Assembly: GCA_963575745.1 (NCBI GenBank)
Contig: CAUYUJ010006502.1
Coordinates: forward strand, 321,001-385,000
Length of the DNA: 64,000 nt
Direction of reading: 5' to 3'
Source of the DNA: Prorocentrum cordatum
Lineage: Eukaryota > Sar > Dinophyceae > Prorocentrales > Prorocentraceae
Part shown: positions 1 to 9,690 of the stretch, in pieces
Layout of the letters: each line of letters begins with the position of its first letter
Numbering within the stretch: position 1 is the stretch's first letter
Notes under the pieces: generated by a model
Seen by the model: only the letters and a program-made list of their open reading frames with translations
What the model was told of the DNA's origin: nothing
The model's database searches: none
Program-made: the position numbers and the translations under genes

Positions 1-2640
1 CCTCTCGCCAGCTGGCGGATCGAGGAGCGTGGCCGTGGGGCAACTGCATCGCCGAGTCGCCGTCGGCAGGTGGCCATGGCGGTGCCGGGCGCGCCTCGGA
101 GCTGGCGGGCGCAGGTGGCAGCGGCAAGCCCGCCCTGGGCGGCTAGCCTGGCAGTGGGATGCTACCGCTTGGTGACGCAGACGATCTTGGCATGCGTGCC
201 CTTGCACGCGGCGCCGACGTCGCTGACTGGCCGTGGCCCTGGAGCGCCCGGCTCCGCAGCAGAGGTGGACGAGGTGCCCCTTGTGCCGCGTGGACTTGGC
301 GATGTGCTTGGCGCCCTGGGTGCGCGTGCACACTGTGACAATCTCCTCGGCGATGACGAGGCCTCGATTCTGCGGCTCGTTGCAGGTGTCGGTGAGCACG
401 GTGGCCATGTTGCGCCGGAGTGCCCGCCGGCTGGCCTGCGTGCGCTGCGACAAATCGTCGATCCGCATGCGGCGTCGGGTGGCGGGGTGGCATGCGGCGA
501 TGCGATGCAAAGCCTTGAACGCCATGAGCTCGGCGAAACGCGCGCCTGACCGCAGCCCCTGCACCGCGTGCCTGGTTGGTTGCAGGGCCACAGCATACGG
601 GCCGCTCTGTGCGAGCGCGCGCGAGGCCATAGGCCCAAAATCTCGGCTGGGAAATTGAGCCCACAGACATCGTCGATGAGGGTCGTCCAGTGGATGGAAT
701 CGTAGAACTGAGAAATGTCAAGGAGGCCGTGCGCCTGTGAGATGCCGAGTCGCGCCGCTACCTCCTCGCGCAGGCTGCGCTCGCGGGCCTCCCGAAGGGC
801 AGCTGCCCATGGCGATGGCGTCCCACTGGGCGAAAAAATACACCTTGTTCCACGCTTGGACATGTGGTTCTCTTATCGTGGGCAAGAACCTGGCGATGGC
901 GGCCATGGGGCTGAACACCCTGTCACTAATGTCCTTCTTGGCGCGCATGACGCCGAGGGCGCGCAGGGGCTGGCGCGGCCGCGCCTGCGCCTGCTCCGCC
1001 GCGTTGTAGATCTCGGCTAGCTGGACGAGGGCAGGCTCAAGAAAACAGAATAGATCTGTCGGTCGCAGCCGGTCGGCCCCGAGCGCCGCGCTGGCCCTGA
1101 GGCGCTCGAGGCCTTGTCTGACCTCGGCGCTGGCGATGGGCGGCAGGCTGCAATCGTTGATGCGGTCGAGCATGCGCTGGAAGGCCACGGGTGAACCGAC
1201 GTGGTTGGCCTCGTTCGGCGCCCAAAGAAAGCCGTCGTCGAGCCGCTGCCTCGCCGTCGAGGGGGTCCACGGGGTGCGCGACGGTGCTGCTGCCATCCCG
1301 CATCGCCTCGGCCCGTTGCGGCTGCGGTCGCAGTGAGCGGTGGAGTGTGCCCGGGCGTCGTCGGTGACAGCCCAGTCGTGGAAATCGTGGGCCACCTTCC
1401 GTAGGGCGCGCCGATGGGTCTGTCGTGCGAGTCTCCCCGCTCGGGCCGCGCGGCTGGCGAAGGCATCCGCGCTGTGGAGGTGGATGCTCTCGAGGACGCC
1501 CACTGCTTCCAACGTAAATCGCCCTTCTCGTGGATGGCGCGCGACGAACTGGCCGGCGGGGGTTCCACGAACCCGGCACTTGCGAGCATCTGTTGTTGAC
1601 GCTGTAGTTGGACGCTGCCGCGCGCAAGGTGGCGATGCATGCTCTGCAGCGCAGAGTGGAGCGATGCCCGCCAGGCACTGCTGCGGCCCGAAAGGGGGGG
1701 GGGTCGTCGACGCTGTAGCTCGCGCACGACCTCGATCTGATACTGGGGGCCTGTAGCCCGAAAGGTCCCAGCGAGAGGAATCTTGTGGCGCGCGCGCGCA
1801 TGAATGTCTCCGCGGCAGTGACCCACGAACCGTAGTTGCCCCAGCGGCAGGGGAACGACAAGCTCGAGCCGAAAGGTTGCGGAAGCAGGAGCGGCGGGGG
1901 CCGAGACAGGTGAGAGGGCAGAACGCGCGGGGTCTGCCGCGCGGGCTGGCAACGCAAATGCCGGCCCGCGGCAGCACGATCTGCACCGCTGAAACGGAAA
2001 TTGGCGATGACGTCGGCCGGGCCGCGGCGCGCCAGGCAGCGCGCTGGGCGGGCGCCGGCGTTCTGCGCGAGCTGTCGGCGGCGCGCCCAGCGCAAGACTC
2101 GGCGGCGCTGTAGGCGTGCAAGTCGATCACCGTGCGCGGAGGCCTCGCCGCAGATAAGACAAGCCCATTCGTCGCCGTCGAAGACCGCGACGTGGGGCGG
2201 AGGCGGCGCGGCGGCCAGCGCAAGAGGTGGATGGTGGATGGGCAAGGTTTTCGGTCCAAGTCTGCGTGGCTCGTCGCTGCTCGCCCTGCTTTCGTAAGAA
2301 CCCAAATGCGAGCTGAATGCTGTGGATCCCGTCGAATTGTCGTCGCTGTGGACGGTCGAGCGCGGAGTTTCCCTTCGTTCGGATCGCACGCCGCTGGACA
2401 TCCACGCGTCGCGGCCGGCGAACCACTTGGCCGCTCTCCCCGATGGCTGGCGCGCGTCAACGGGGGCGCGCTGGTTGAAGAGAGCCAGATCGTTGGGAGA
2501 CTCTGGCGCCGGTGGTGGCACGGCTACCGGCGCAGACCGTGGCGGCCGCAGGGAGCTCGATCCATATGTTACGCCGATGCGAATGCTGAGAGTGATGGCA
2601 TGTAAGCCCATCTCGGAAGCTGCACATCGGCAGGCGGGAT
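1..2640 (-). pseudogene. Degenerate reverse transcriptase of a dinoflagellate-type retroelement, cut by the window edge
   Basis: Minus-strand translation gives RT pieces in order but in shifting frames. About 1210-720 reads as a fingers-like region with the phrase GADRLRPTDLF and then MRAKKDISDRVFSP. Near 719 motif A reads LLDISQFYDSIHW, with the first catalytic Asp. Further left, in other frames, come AVQGLRSGARFAEL and then RIDDLSQRTQ near 465, which fits the RT metal-binding motif C (two Asp retained). The block upstream (about 2640-1210) is low-similarity linker with one CxxC phrase, WACLICGEA, near 2190. The FYDS-type RT with xxDDLSQ is a family I recall as abundant in dinoflagellates; that is recollection, not a search. 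At least three frame changes make this a pseudogene or a badly sequenced copy. The 3' part lies outside the window. Confidence 0.68.
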
Positions 2641-2789
2641 AGTAGCCCCAGCGGTAAAGCACCGGCCGCTCTGGCCCAGCGCTGCGGGATCAGCGATGGT
2701 GGCGCTGCGGACGCTGCTGGAGCTGCGGGCGTTGTGGCTGCTGCCCACTTCTGCCGCTCGGACTGGCAACGTACTTGCATCATCCGTCG

Positions 2790-4143
2790 GTTGCGCAGAG
2801 TCCTGCCGTACGCGGCGCTCGAGGGCGTCCGTCTCCTGGCGTAGTTGCTGAAATTCGGCCGCGCGAAGGTCGGGCAAAACCTATGAAGAAGATGGAGTAC
2901 CCACCCAACTTGACCAATGGCTCTGTGCAGCTGCAGTCCACGATCCTGGCGACGCACTGGGGGCTGCTGTTGCTGGTGCTAGCTGCACAGTTGCCGAAGC
3001 TGGAGTTGGCTGGCCGCCGTTCCAGACATCGGCGCTCTGCAAGCTGACTGCGGCGAAAAGCTGCTGGAGCCTTCGACAACCTTGGTCTTGGGCCCTGGCG
3101 GGGTTGCCTCGGGCTTGTCCTGAGAGGCCCCACCGTCGTCCTGCCTCGGTCTCTTTGCTGCCAACCTTTGTCGCGTCTCTCGGGCCTGATTGCGCAGCTG
3201 CTGGGCGTTGCCTGCCGCGGTGCCGATTGCATCGGCAATGGTATTCTGCACCTCCTTGCCCATGCTATTCTTGAGCTGCTCCAATTTCTGGCGCTCCGAA
3301 TCCTCGACCTCCAAGACTGAACTTTCCAGGACGACCCGATCAACAATCTCGACGAATTCTTGGCTGTCCCCACCACTGAGCAGCTGCGAAGACTTGAACT
3401 GCACGCATCCATTCCGACTGGCAGACGCCTCCGACGGCGCTTGCGTGTGGGCCTTTCGACCCTGTCGCCTTGCGTAGTTCCAGTGACAGCTCGTCCTGCC
3501 ACTCCTTTGTGGCGGCGAACGCTGCTGACGCCGCTCTGGCGGTGGCGTGCTTGCACTCCTCGAGCCATTGGGACGGCTCCTCTGTCTTCCTGGGAGTTAC
3601 ACAATTCGAGATGAGCCTGGGCGCTGCGGCAAACGACCCCCTTGGCTGGGCTGGTGGCCTCCAGCAGTTGCCTTGGCGGTGCCGACACTGGGGCACTGTG
3701 GACCACGATGCCCTACAGAGCGTTGAGTTCCGCCGCTCCCTGGTTGCCTAGCTTCCCGTGGAGCTGCTCCAGGAGGCCCGACATAATGCTGGCTGTTTGC
3801 TGCGGGGCCGATCCCCTCGGCGGAAGGGTCGACGACTTCGACTGTTCGACTCGCCATGGTGCTGCTCCCCACTGCCGTGTGCCTGGCGGCCCATGTGGGG
3901 CCTGGCCTGCACTTCCTCTTCCGCTCGAACAGACCCCCTGACATAGAGTATCCAACGATACCTGCACAGTGGGCAAGCAAGATCGCCCTGTGCATCCTTG
4001 CCCACGGGCGCCGACAGGAACTCACCGAACGAGCCCTCGACACATAACATGCAATGGCGGTGGCTCGCAAAATCAGTGTGATGAGAACGGCCCTGGATCG
4101 TCAGCGACGGATCGCAGGTGGTGGCGTACCTCCCTCTTGCCAC
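2790..4143 (-). pseudogene. ORF1-like fragment: zinc ribbon plus coiled coil, upstream of the FYDS-type RT
   Basis: This lies on the same strand and directly 5' of the RT pseudogene, so it may be the first ORF of that element. The start (4143-3900) has paired cysteines, CMLC and then CPLCRYRW about 25 residues later, a plausible zinc ribbon. After frame changes come helical stretches: SQWLEECKHATARAAS followed by KEWQDELSLELRK (3580-3450), and a clear coiled coil around DSERQKLEQLKNSMGKEV (3310-3240) with a basic tail. RNA-binding zinc and coiled-coil domains are usual for non-LTR ORF1 proteins. I do not recognise a named family. The frames break at least twice, so no single intact protein is predicted. 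Assignment to the same element as the RT rests on strand and adjacency only. Confidence 0.45.
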
Positions 4144-4154
4144 AGCCAGATCTC

Positions 4155-4200
4155 AGGAGGAGGAGGAGGAGGAGGAGGAGGAGGAGGAGGAGGAGGAGGG
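4155..4200. repeat. (AGG)n microsatellite
   Basis: About 15 uninterrupted AGG triplets. Polypurine on the plus strand. No gene context. Confidence 0.95.
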
Positions 4201-5770
4201 CAGCAGGCCGAGAGAGGCCGCAGGCCGAGAAGGCAGCTCAATCCCCGGCGAGCCGCCCTGCGCGCCGCCGCCGTCGGCGGCAGCGTCCCCCCGCGAGCGC
4301 CGCGGGGCCTGAGGCGGCGTGCCTCCGTGGAGAAACAAGCAGTTGACCAAGGACCGACCGTCCCGGCATTCCTCTAGGCCTGCCACGAAATTTTCTCATG
4401 CCCAAGGAATGTCCCTTAGAGCACAAACAGTGTTCTCAGCACATCGAGCCGATGTATTAAGACAAACTGGACCAGGAATGTTCGTGCACACCTCAGCAAA
4501 GTTCTTAGTCAATTTGTTGGTGGGCCTACAGGCAAGCCAGGACGCCTCGCCACTGCTTGAAAGAAGACGTCATGAGCACAAATTGTCAGAGGTCCGCGCG
4601 GATCTTTTGGTCGGCACTAGGCCCCCTCCTCGGCGCGCGCAGCGCACCAGGGGCGGCGCCGTAGGCGCCGCCAGGAAGGTCCAACGCCGATCCAAGAGAT
4701 CCGCGCGTACCTCCGATAGCCCATGTCTTGCCGATTGGTCCTTCTTCGATTCCGGCGTCGTCGCGCGCCGCGCCCGCGGGCAGCACCAGCACGCTGGTGC
4801 CGGCGAGGCTGATTGGCAGGAAGAGCGTCTCGCCGCCCCTGGCCAGGTGGAGGGCGCAGCTCAGAGCCCGGTTCTGGAACTATTCGCGGTATAACGCTCC
4901 TCCCCAGGCCCCCCCCCACCCCCTGGTTACGTTACGATGCGCGCCGGCGCCGTCTCGGAACGGCCAGGGGCACATGCCTGATTCCCAGACGGCACCGGCG
5001 CAAATCGCGATGTTGTTACGCGCTGGCCACCCAGAACGCCCTCCCCCTGGCAATGCCCGCCCTCGCCAAAGGAAACGCGCCTGAAGGTACACGCACCCAA
5101 GACTGACCTGGCCAGGGTCGGTATAAATGCATAGCGCTTGTCGACCGAGTTGGGAAGACGGCGACTTCAGGAGCCCCGCATGGCAGGCCCGATGGCCCCG
5201 AAAGCTCGAAGACCTCTCCGGACGGTCTGTCGCTCGAGGATATTTGGGACGCAGCCTGGTCTCTGCAGCCTAGTAGCCAGGTCGCTCAACCGACATAGGA
5301 GTGAGAGACGCTCGAATGACGCAAGGAGCGATGTACTTCATTTGCGCTGCGTTCGACTCGGATGCGCCCGCGGTGCGAACCATGTCGGCATTGTGCCCGA
5401 GCGGCCGCAACCAGGAACGAGGAGGGGACCGTAGAGTAAAAATATGGCAGCAAAAGACGCGAATCACTCGGCCCTCGAGACAGCATCGGGGAACGGCCCC
5501 TCCCAAAATGGCTCGCTCACCCCGAATCGCCTTTGACTCGCTGGACGATGGGGTCACCGTCTGTCCACCTGTAATCCAAGTTCTTCGATGAGGTTGACCG
5601 ACCGCGCGGAGAGTAGGAGTGGGCTACCTGACTGTCCTGCGCTGGGCGTCGGCGAGGGGATCACGCGGGGGCGGAAGTTTCGGTGTGCGTTGAAGGCCAG
5701 AGCGGGCTGTCAAGCGGGGTGGCATGAGAAAGGTGCTTGTTGGAAAATGTGTAGCCCCATTATCCTTTAG
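4201..5770. other. No recognisable gene
   Basis: Mixed-composition sequence. Several frames stay open for 100-190 codons on both strands because of high GC, but none shows a domain, a repeated motif or a convincing start. I see no RNA gene or repeat family here. Confidence 0.5.
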
Positions 5771-6530
5771 AGCGTGAGTGGTTTAGCGGGTTTCTTCCCC
5801 CAACCCCACTTCTTCCTATCCAGGGAGGGGGTTACCCCTCCCCCTGCCCCCTCCCCCTGGGTCTGGGAATTCTGCGAGGGGCTGGGGCGTCCAAAACGGC
5901 CTCGGCGAGAGGGCCAAAATGATTGATTGATTGCTGTGTTGGCCACATTTTGGCATCTTGGGGGGGACCCTACCTACGTAAGGAACCCCCCTCCTTTGAT
6001 CGGTTGCTTCCAACATGGCCCCAAGATTGCCCCAGAGGCTCTCCAGAGTGCCCCAAGAAGACCCCAAGAGGTGCCCAGGAAGCCCCAAGAGGCCTCAATG
6101 GTGCCCCCAAGATGACGAGGCTCCCAAGAGATCACCCCGAAGCCCCCAATATGCCCCTCAGAGGCACCCGAGACGCCTCAAGAGGCCCCCGGGACTGCCA
6201 AGAGACCCCCAAGCCGAAAAAAAAGGCCCCAAGAATCTCTCGAGAGGAATCCGAAGAGACTCCGCGTTGCATCCAAGAGGTCTCTCGCCTTTCAGCTCGC
6301 CCTCCTCCTCCTCCTCCTCCTCCTCCTTACCCTCCTCTTCCTCCTCTTCTTCATCCGCCTGTTCCTCCTCCTTCCTCCTCCCTTCTCCCCCTCCCCCAAG
6401 GCCCTACTCCTCCTCCTCCTCCTCCCCTTCCTCCTCTGATTCCTCCTCCATTCCACCTCCCCTTCCTGGGGTACAAAGGCTTGCCACTACCCAGCCCTTC
6501 GTTCCACTGAATTCTCCTCCACATCCCTGA
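5771..6530 (+). repeat. Dispersed head / CCAAGAGG-array / CCT-tract element, copy 1
   Basis: The head (5780-5890) resembles 44095-44200, including a shared TTACCCCTCCCC. An identical 20-mer, ATTTTGGCATCTTGGGGGGG, occurs at 5947-5966 and 44284-44303. From about 6010 to 6290 the sequence is a degenerate ~10-bp array of CCCCAAGAGG-like words. From 6297 to about 6450 it becomes a CCT-rich tract that ends near 6530. The poly-Ser and poly-Pro frames through the tract are compositional, not genes. Strand follows the orientation in which the array precedes the CCT tract. Confidence 0.75.
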
Positions 6531-6558
6531 TCGGGGCAACGCATCGATTCAGGATGGA

Positions 6559-6571
6559 TTTTTTTTTTTTT
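6559..6571 (-). other. T13 run, candidate poly-A tail of the minus-strand retroelement
   Basis: Thirteen T on the plus strand are A13 on the minus strand. It lies downstream, in the minus sense, of the endonuclease-RT-RNase H-helicase series and its repeat-rich tail, and directly abuts the sequence following the copy-1 CCT element. I found no matching target-site duplication near 25.3 kb, so the 3'-end call is a hypothesis. Confidence 0.35.
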
Positions 6572-6584
6572 GTTTCGGTCGCGT

Positions 6585-6606
6585 CCGCTAGCGAAGGCGC
6601 TAGCGG
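6585..6606. other. Inverted repeat with 9-bp arms
   Basis: CCGCTAGCG and CGCTAGCGG flank a 4-base AAGG spacer, a perfect 9-bp stem. It sits 14 bases to the right of the T13 run, just inside the proposed 3' end of the minus-strand element. Confidence 0.8.
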
Positions 6607-6779
6607 AGTCAGAAGCGCTACGGGTCACGACAGCGGCCTAATTCCTAATTAGCAGCTAAACGCGCCGCGAGCCGGCCGGCCCACTCATCCAGCAGCGGCT
6701 TACTGCGCGGGGGGAGCGGCAAGCTGAGGGCGTCCAGGGTGCTCGAACACTTGCAACACGGCAAAATGCGGGTGAATTC

Positions 6780-8760
6780 AAGATGTGCCGAGTGGCAAAA
6801 CCCAAACGAAACTGGTGGGGTTACTTTTTTTATTACAGCCGCGGGCGGAAGCGCCAGCGGCGGCGGGTAACGGTCGGGCTGCGGCCGCTACAAATTGGCG
6901 GAAAGCGCGCGCGAGCGCGGCCGGCGCCATGCGGCGGGTGCAAGGGTGCTGCAGCCCAGGGAGTCTGACGGCAACCAGCACCCAGGGAGCAGTCATTACG
7001 CTGCCAAAGTGGCGCGATGCAAGACCCCCACCGTGTCAAGGATATTTGAACAGTAGGGAGTCTGCCAACCTCGGCGCGGGAATGGCGTACCAAGGGGACT
7101 CAAGGTGTCTGCCATGCTCAAGCAGAAGCGACCGAGAGACACGCAAGCTGTCGCCACTGGTGGGGCTACTTTTTTAAAAATGAAAAAAAAAAGAGAAAAA
7201 CACGCAGGCGGAAGCGCCGGCGGCGAGCAGTCACGGTCGGGCTACGGCCGCGACTAAATTCCCGGTCGCGCGCGGGAGCCGCGGATCAGGCGGCGAGGGG
7301 ACGGCAACCCAGGGCGTCTGAGAGGCCAGGCGGTCGTGCAATCCCAGGGAGTCTGAAAGGTCAGTCACCTGAGGCGGTCGTGCAAGCTGCAACCCAGGGA
7401 GTCTGAAGGGCCAGTCACCCGGGAGCAAGCCAGGCGCGGCCAAAATGGCGCGCAATGCGTTCCCGGTCGTGATCGTGTCGAGACAACCGCGAGGTTGTGG
7501 GAACGATCTCCGTGCGAGAAAGTCAGTCCAGGGAGTCTGACGGGTATGAGCAGACTGAAACTGGTGACGTCGTCCAGCAAGGAGGGGGATTCTGACAGCG
7601 CCAGCGAACCGTCGCAGCATCAGAAAACGCACCCGCGGCGGAAGGGGAAGCCTAAGGCCGAGCAGGCAAAGGCGAGACCCGACCCACTGCTGAGCGATGC
7701 GCCTGCGCTCAGAGGACCAGCGATCTGGTCTGGGCGCAGCAGGGGTACACAGGTAGCCACTCTGTGAGAACGCGAGGTCACTCGGGAATGGACGTGCACC
7801 GAACAACAACGTGACCTAGCGTCAGGCGACCCACATGCCCATGTGGGGAAGCGCTCGAAGGACAGCAACCGTCGCATACCCAAGACAGCAAGTCCCTCAC
7901 AGTCACAGAGTCCCAAGGAGAAACGCACACCTGGATGCGCGGGAGAGCAACGAAGAAGGACCGAGTGCCCGTCATACTCCGAAACCGTGCAGCGCAGTCA
8001 GAATAGTGACGCACGGCGACGGTGGGCGGCGCTAACCAGGGTGAGGTCATCGGCCCAGTCGGAGTGGGGCGCAGGCGGACCAGGTGGGCATTCCGCAAAT
8101 TGGCGTAAGGACCCACGACGCTGGACTGCCCGTACCTCCGTGTCTCGCGTTGCTCCCAGGAGAAACGAGGTAGGCACGGCTGAAAGCCGTAGTAACTTGG
8201 AGATCCCAGGGAGTTGAGCGCAGGTCTGGGGACGGGGCGAAAACCGCCAGGTCGTCGGCCACAGGGCTGCGCGCCAGGCTTGGCCTGGCAGGTTGAAAAC
8301 AGCTACAGTGGGGCCAGGGGCCACCGTGGCCACACGCAACACGAGATTGCAGTGTGGACGGTATTGCTGGCACACATACTTGAGTCCAAAGGCAGGAAGT
8401 GCGCGTGCCAGGAGGGGCGGCAGGATGCCGCAAGCTGGGTCTGTAGTCCAAGGAGCGGCTGAAGGCCGCTGTCTGATAGAGAATCCCAGGGTGCAAGCAC
8501 GTCTCGGGAGTGGGCCCCGGTCGGCCCCAAAGCAGCATAGCCGAGCACGGGACCAATCGGGCCACTGGTGAGAACCACTACAGCGAGGCCAGGGGCCAGC
8601 TAGGGCCTGCGAGCTACGCTCCCCCACGCAGCGAAGCAGATGGTGTTGCTGGTCGACACACTTGGGTCCAAACGCAGGAAGTGTGTGGACCAGGGAAGGG
8701 GGGCAGCGGGGCTGCCGCACGGTTGAAAGAGAAGGTAAGGCAGCTGAAGGCCGCACGTAG
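6780..8760 (-). repeat. Repeat-rich tail downstream of the helicase ORF
   Basis: Two related blocks (about 6808-6900 and 7156-7260) share 'actggtgggg(t/c)tactttttt', a 'cggaagcgcc' stretch and a 'cggtcgggct(g/a)cggccgc' stretch. The word CCCAGGGAGTCTGA or a close variant recurs at about 6954, 7052, 7304, 7340, 7394, 7527 and 8207. Short hairpins occur at 8176-8190 (ACGGCT, GAA, AGCCGT) and about 8454-8470 (AGCGGC, TGAAG, GCCGCT). No frame shows a domain. In minus orientation this follows the stop at 8866 and could be a long 3' UTR. Confidence 0.55.
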
Positions 8761-8865
8761 TGTGTAGTGAGATTATCATCTCGGGCTGTCTAGGTGCTGG
8801 ATGTATGGGAAGTGAGCTCAGTCTCTCCATCGGTGTCTCTTTTCGTCTCGCTCGTCGGGTCTGCC

Positions 8866-9690
8866 TCAACCACGCTTGCCACCCGTCTGCCAGCGATCGT
8901 CGTGCCAGCCTTCGCTCCAGTCGCTCTGCCAAGTGCCCCAGGTGCCCCAGGAGCTTGTCGCACGGTCTCGCCAGCTGCTCTGCTGGAGGTTGCCTTTGCC
9001 CTTGCCGTCGGGTCGGGTGCGTCGCAGGTAGTCGGCCCGCAGTTTGGCCCAGTCAATGCGATAGCCGTACCTCGTGTCCATCAGGTAGGCGTTGTACCCG
9101 CAGCCCTTCCAGTCGCCGAGAAACTTGTTGATGGTCGCTTCCGCGTGCAGTCTCGGGTCTGATTTGGGCTCCCTGGATCCAGGGAGCCAAATGCGCTGCG
9201 TGTAAACGGTCCACAACGCGCAGAAAACTGCACCCAACTCCGACTGGTACCTGGCGAGGCGTTTGGCGGGTGGCTCGTCGCGACGCTTCAAGTCCACAGT
9301 GCCCAGCCAGACCTTGTACATGGGGCCCCCATGTGAGTCGGTCAACAGGTTGAGCGTATGGCGCTCCGTCGAACGAGGGTAGGTAGGTCTATACCCAGGG
9401 ACCTGTGGGTTACGCAGTGGGGGCCGACGGGTCCGCACGTCGCCCCTGTCGCGGGCGCTCTCATCATCCTCAGATCCCCTGGCTGCACTGGTGTGTTGGT
9501 CGGTGTTAGCCGGGCCACCCCCGGCAGCAGTCGGGTCGCGTTCGGAGCTGGGTTCAGAGCTGTCTGCCGTTGGACTCCGCTGAGGCGCCTTGTCGCCTGG
9601 GCCGTTGTCGTCGACCTCCGTGGCAGAGTCCGAGCAGGATACAAGAGGAGGGGGCTCGCCTTCTCCGTAGTCGGGTGACTCCACCTTCTC
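8866..9690 (-). CDS. C-terminal segment of the helicase protein, Trp/Gly-rich tail
   Basis: The frame continues from KVESPDYGEGEPPP through an acidic and Ser-rich linker (SSEPSSERDPTAAGGG). A folded-looking part follows: TERHTLNLLTDSHGG, MYKVWLGTVDLKRRDEPPAK and FLGDWKGCGYNAYLMDTRYG. The end is low-complexity, with DGKGKGNLQQSSWRDRA and SSWGTWGTWQSDWSEGW, and closes with a TGA at 8866-8868. Basic, Trp-spaced tails are common in RNA-associated proteins, but no family was recognised. A 22-bp perfect palindrome lies inside this coding stretch. Confidence 0.5.
   Translation of the reverse strand, partial: EKVESPDYGEGEPPPLVSCSDSATEVDDNGPGDKAPQRSPTADSSEPSSERDPTAAGGGPANTDQHTSAARGSEDDESARDRGDVRTRRPPLRNPQVPGYRPTYPRSTERHTLNLLTDSHGGPMYKVWLGTVDLKRRDEPPAKRLARYQSELGAVFCALWTVYTQRIWLPGSREPKSDPRLHAEATINKFLGDWKGCGYNAYLMDTRYGYRIDWAKLRADYLRRTRPDGKGKGNLQQSSWRDRATSSWGTWGTWQSDWSEGWHDDRWQTGGKRG
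9167..9188. other. Perfect 22-bp palindrome
   Basis: The half-site GGCTCCCTGGA is followed immediately by its exact reverse complement, centred on a GGATCC. Flanking TTTG and CAAA extend the symmetry with one bulged G. It lies within the C-terminal coding segment, where it encodes LPGSREP. Confidence 0.9.

Noticed and set aside
5500-5520. Relic of a dinoflagellate spliced leader (CCAAAATGGCT)
   Set aside because: Only about 11 bases match the reverse complement of the leader as I remember it; the remainder differs, so chance is likely. No other leader-like sequence was seen.
7166-7200. A-rich/T-rich stretch as an LTR or poly-A boundary
   Set aside because: It belongs to a block repeated at 6808, so it is part of the local repeat, and no paired long terminal repeats were found.
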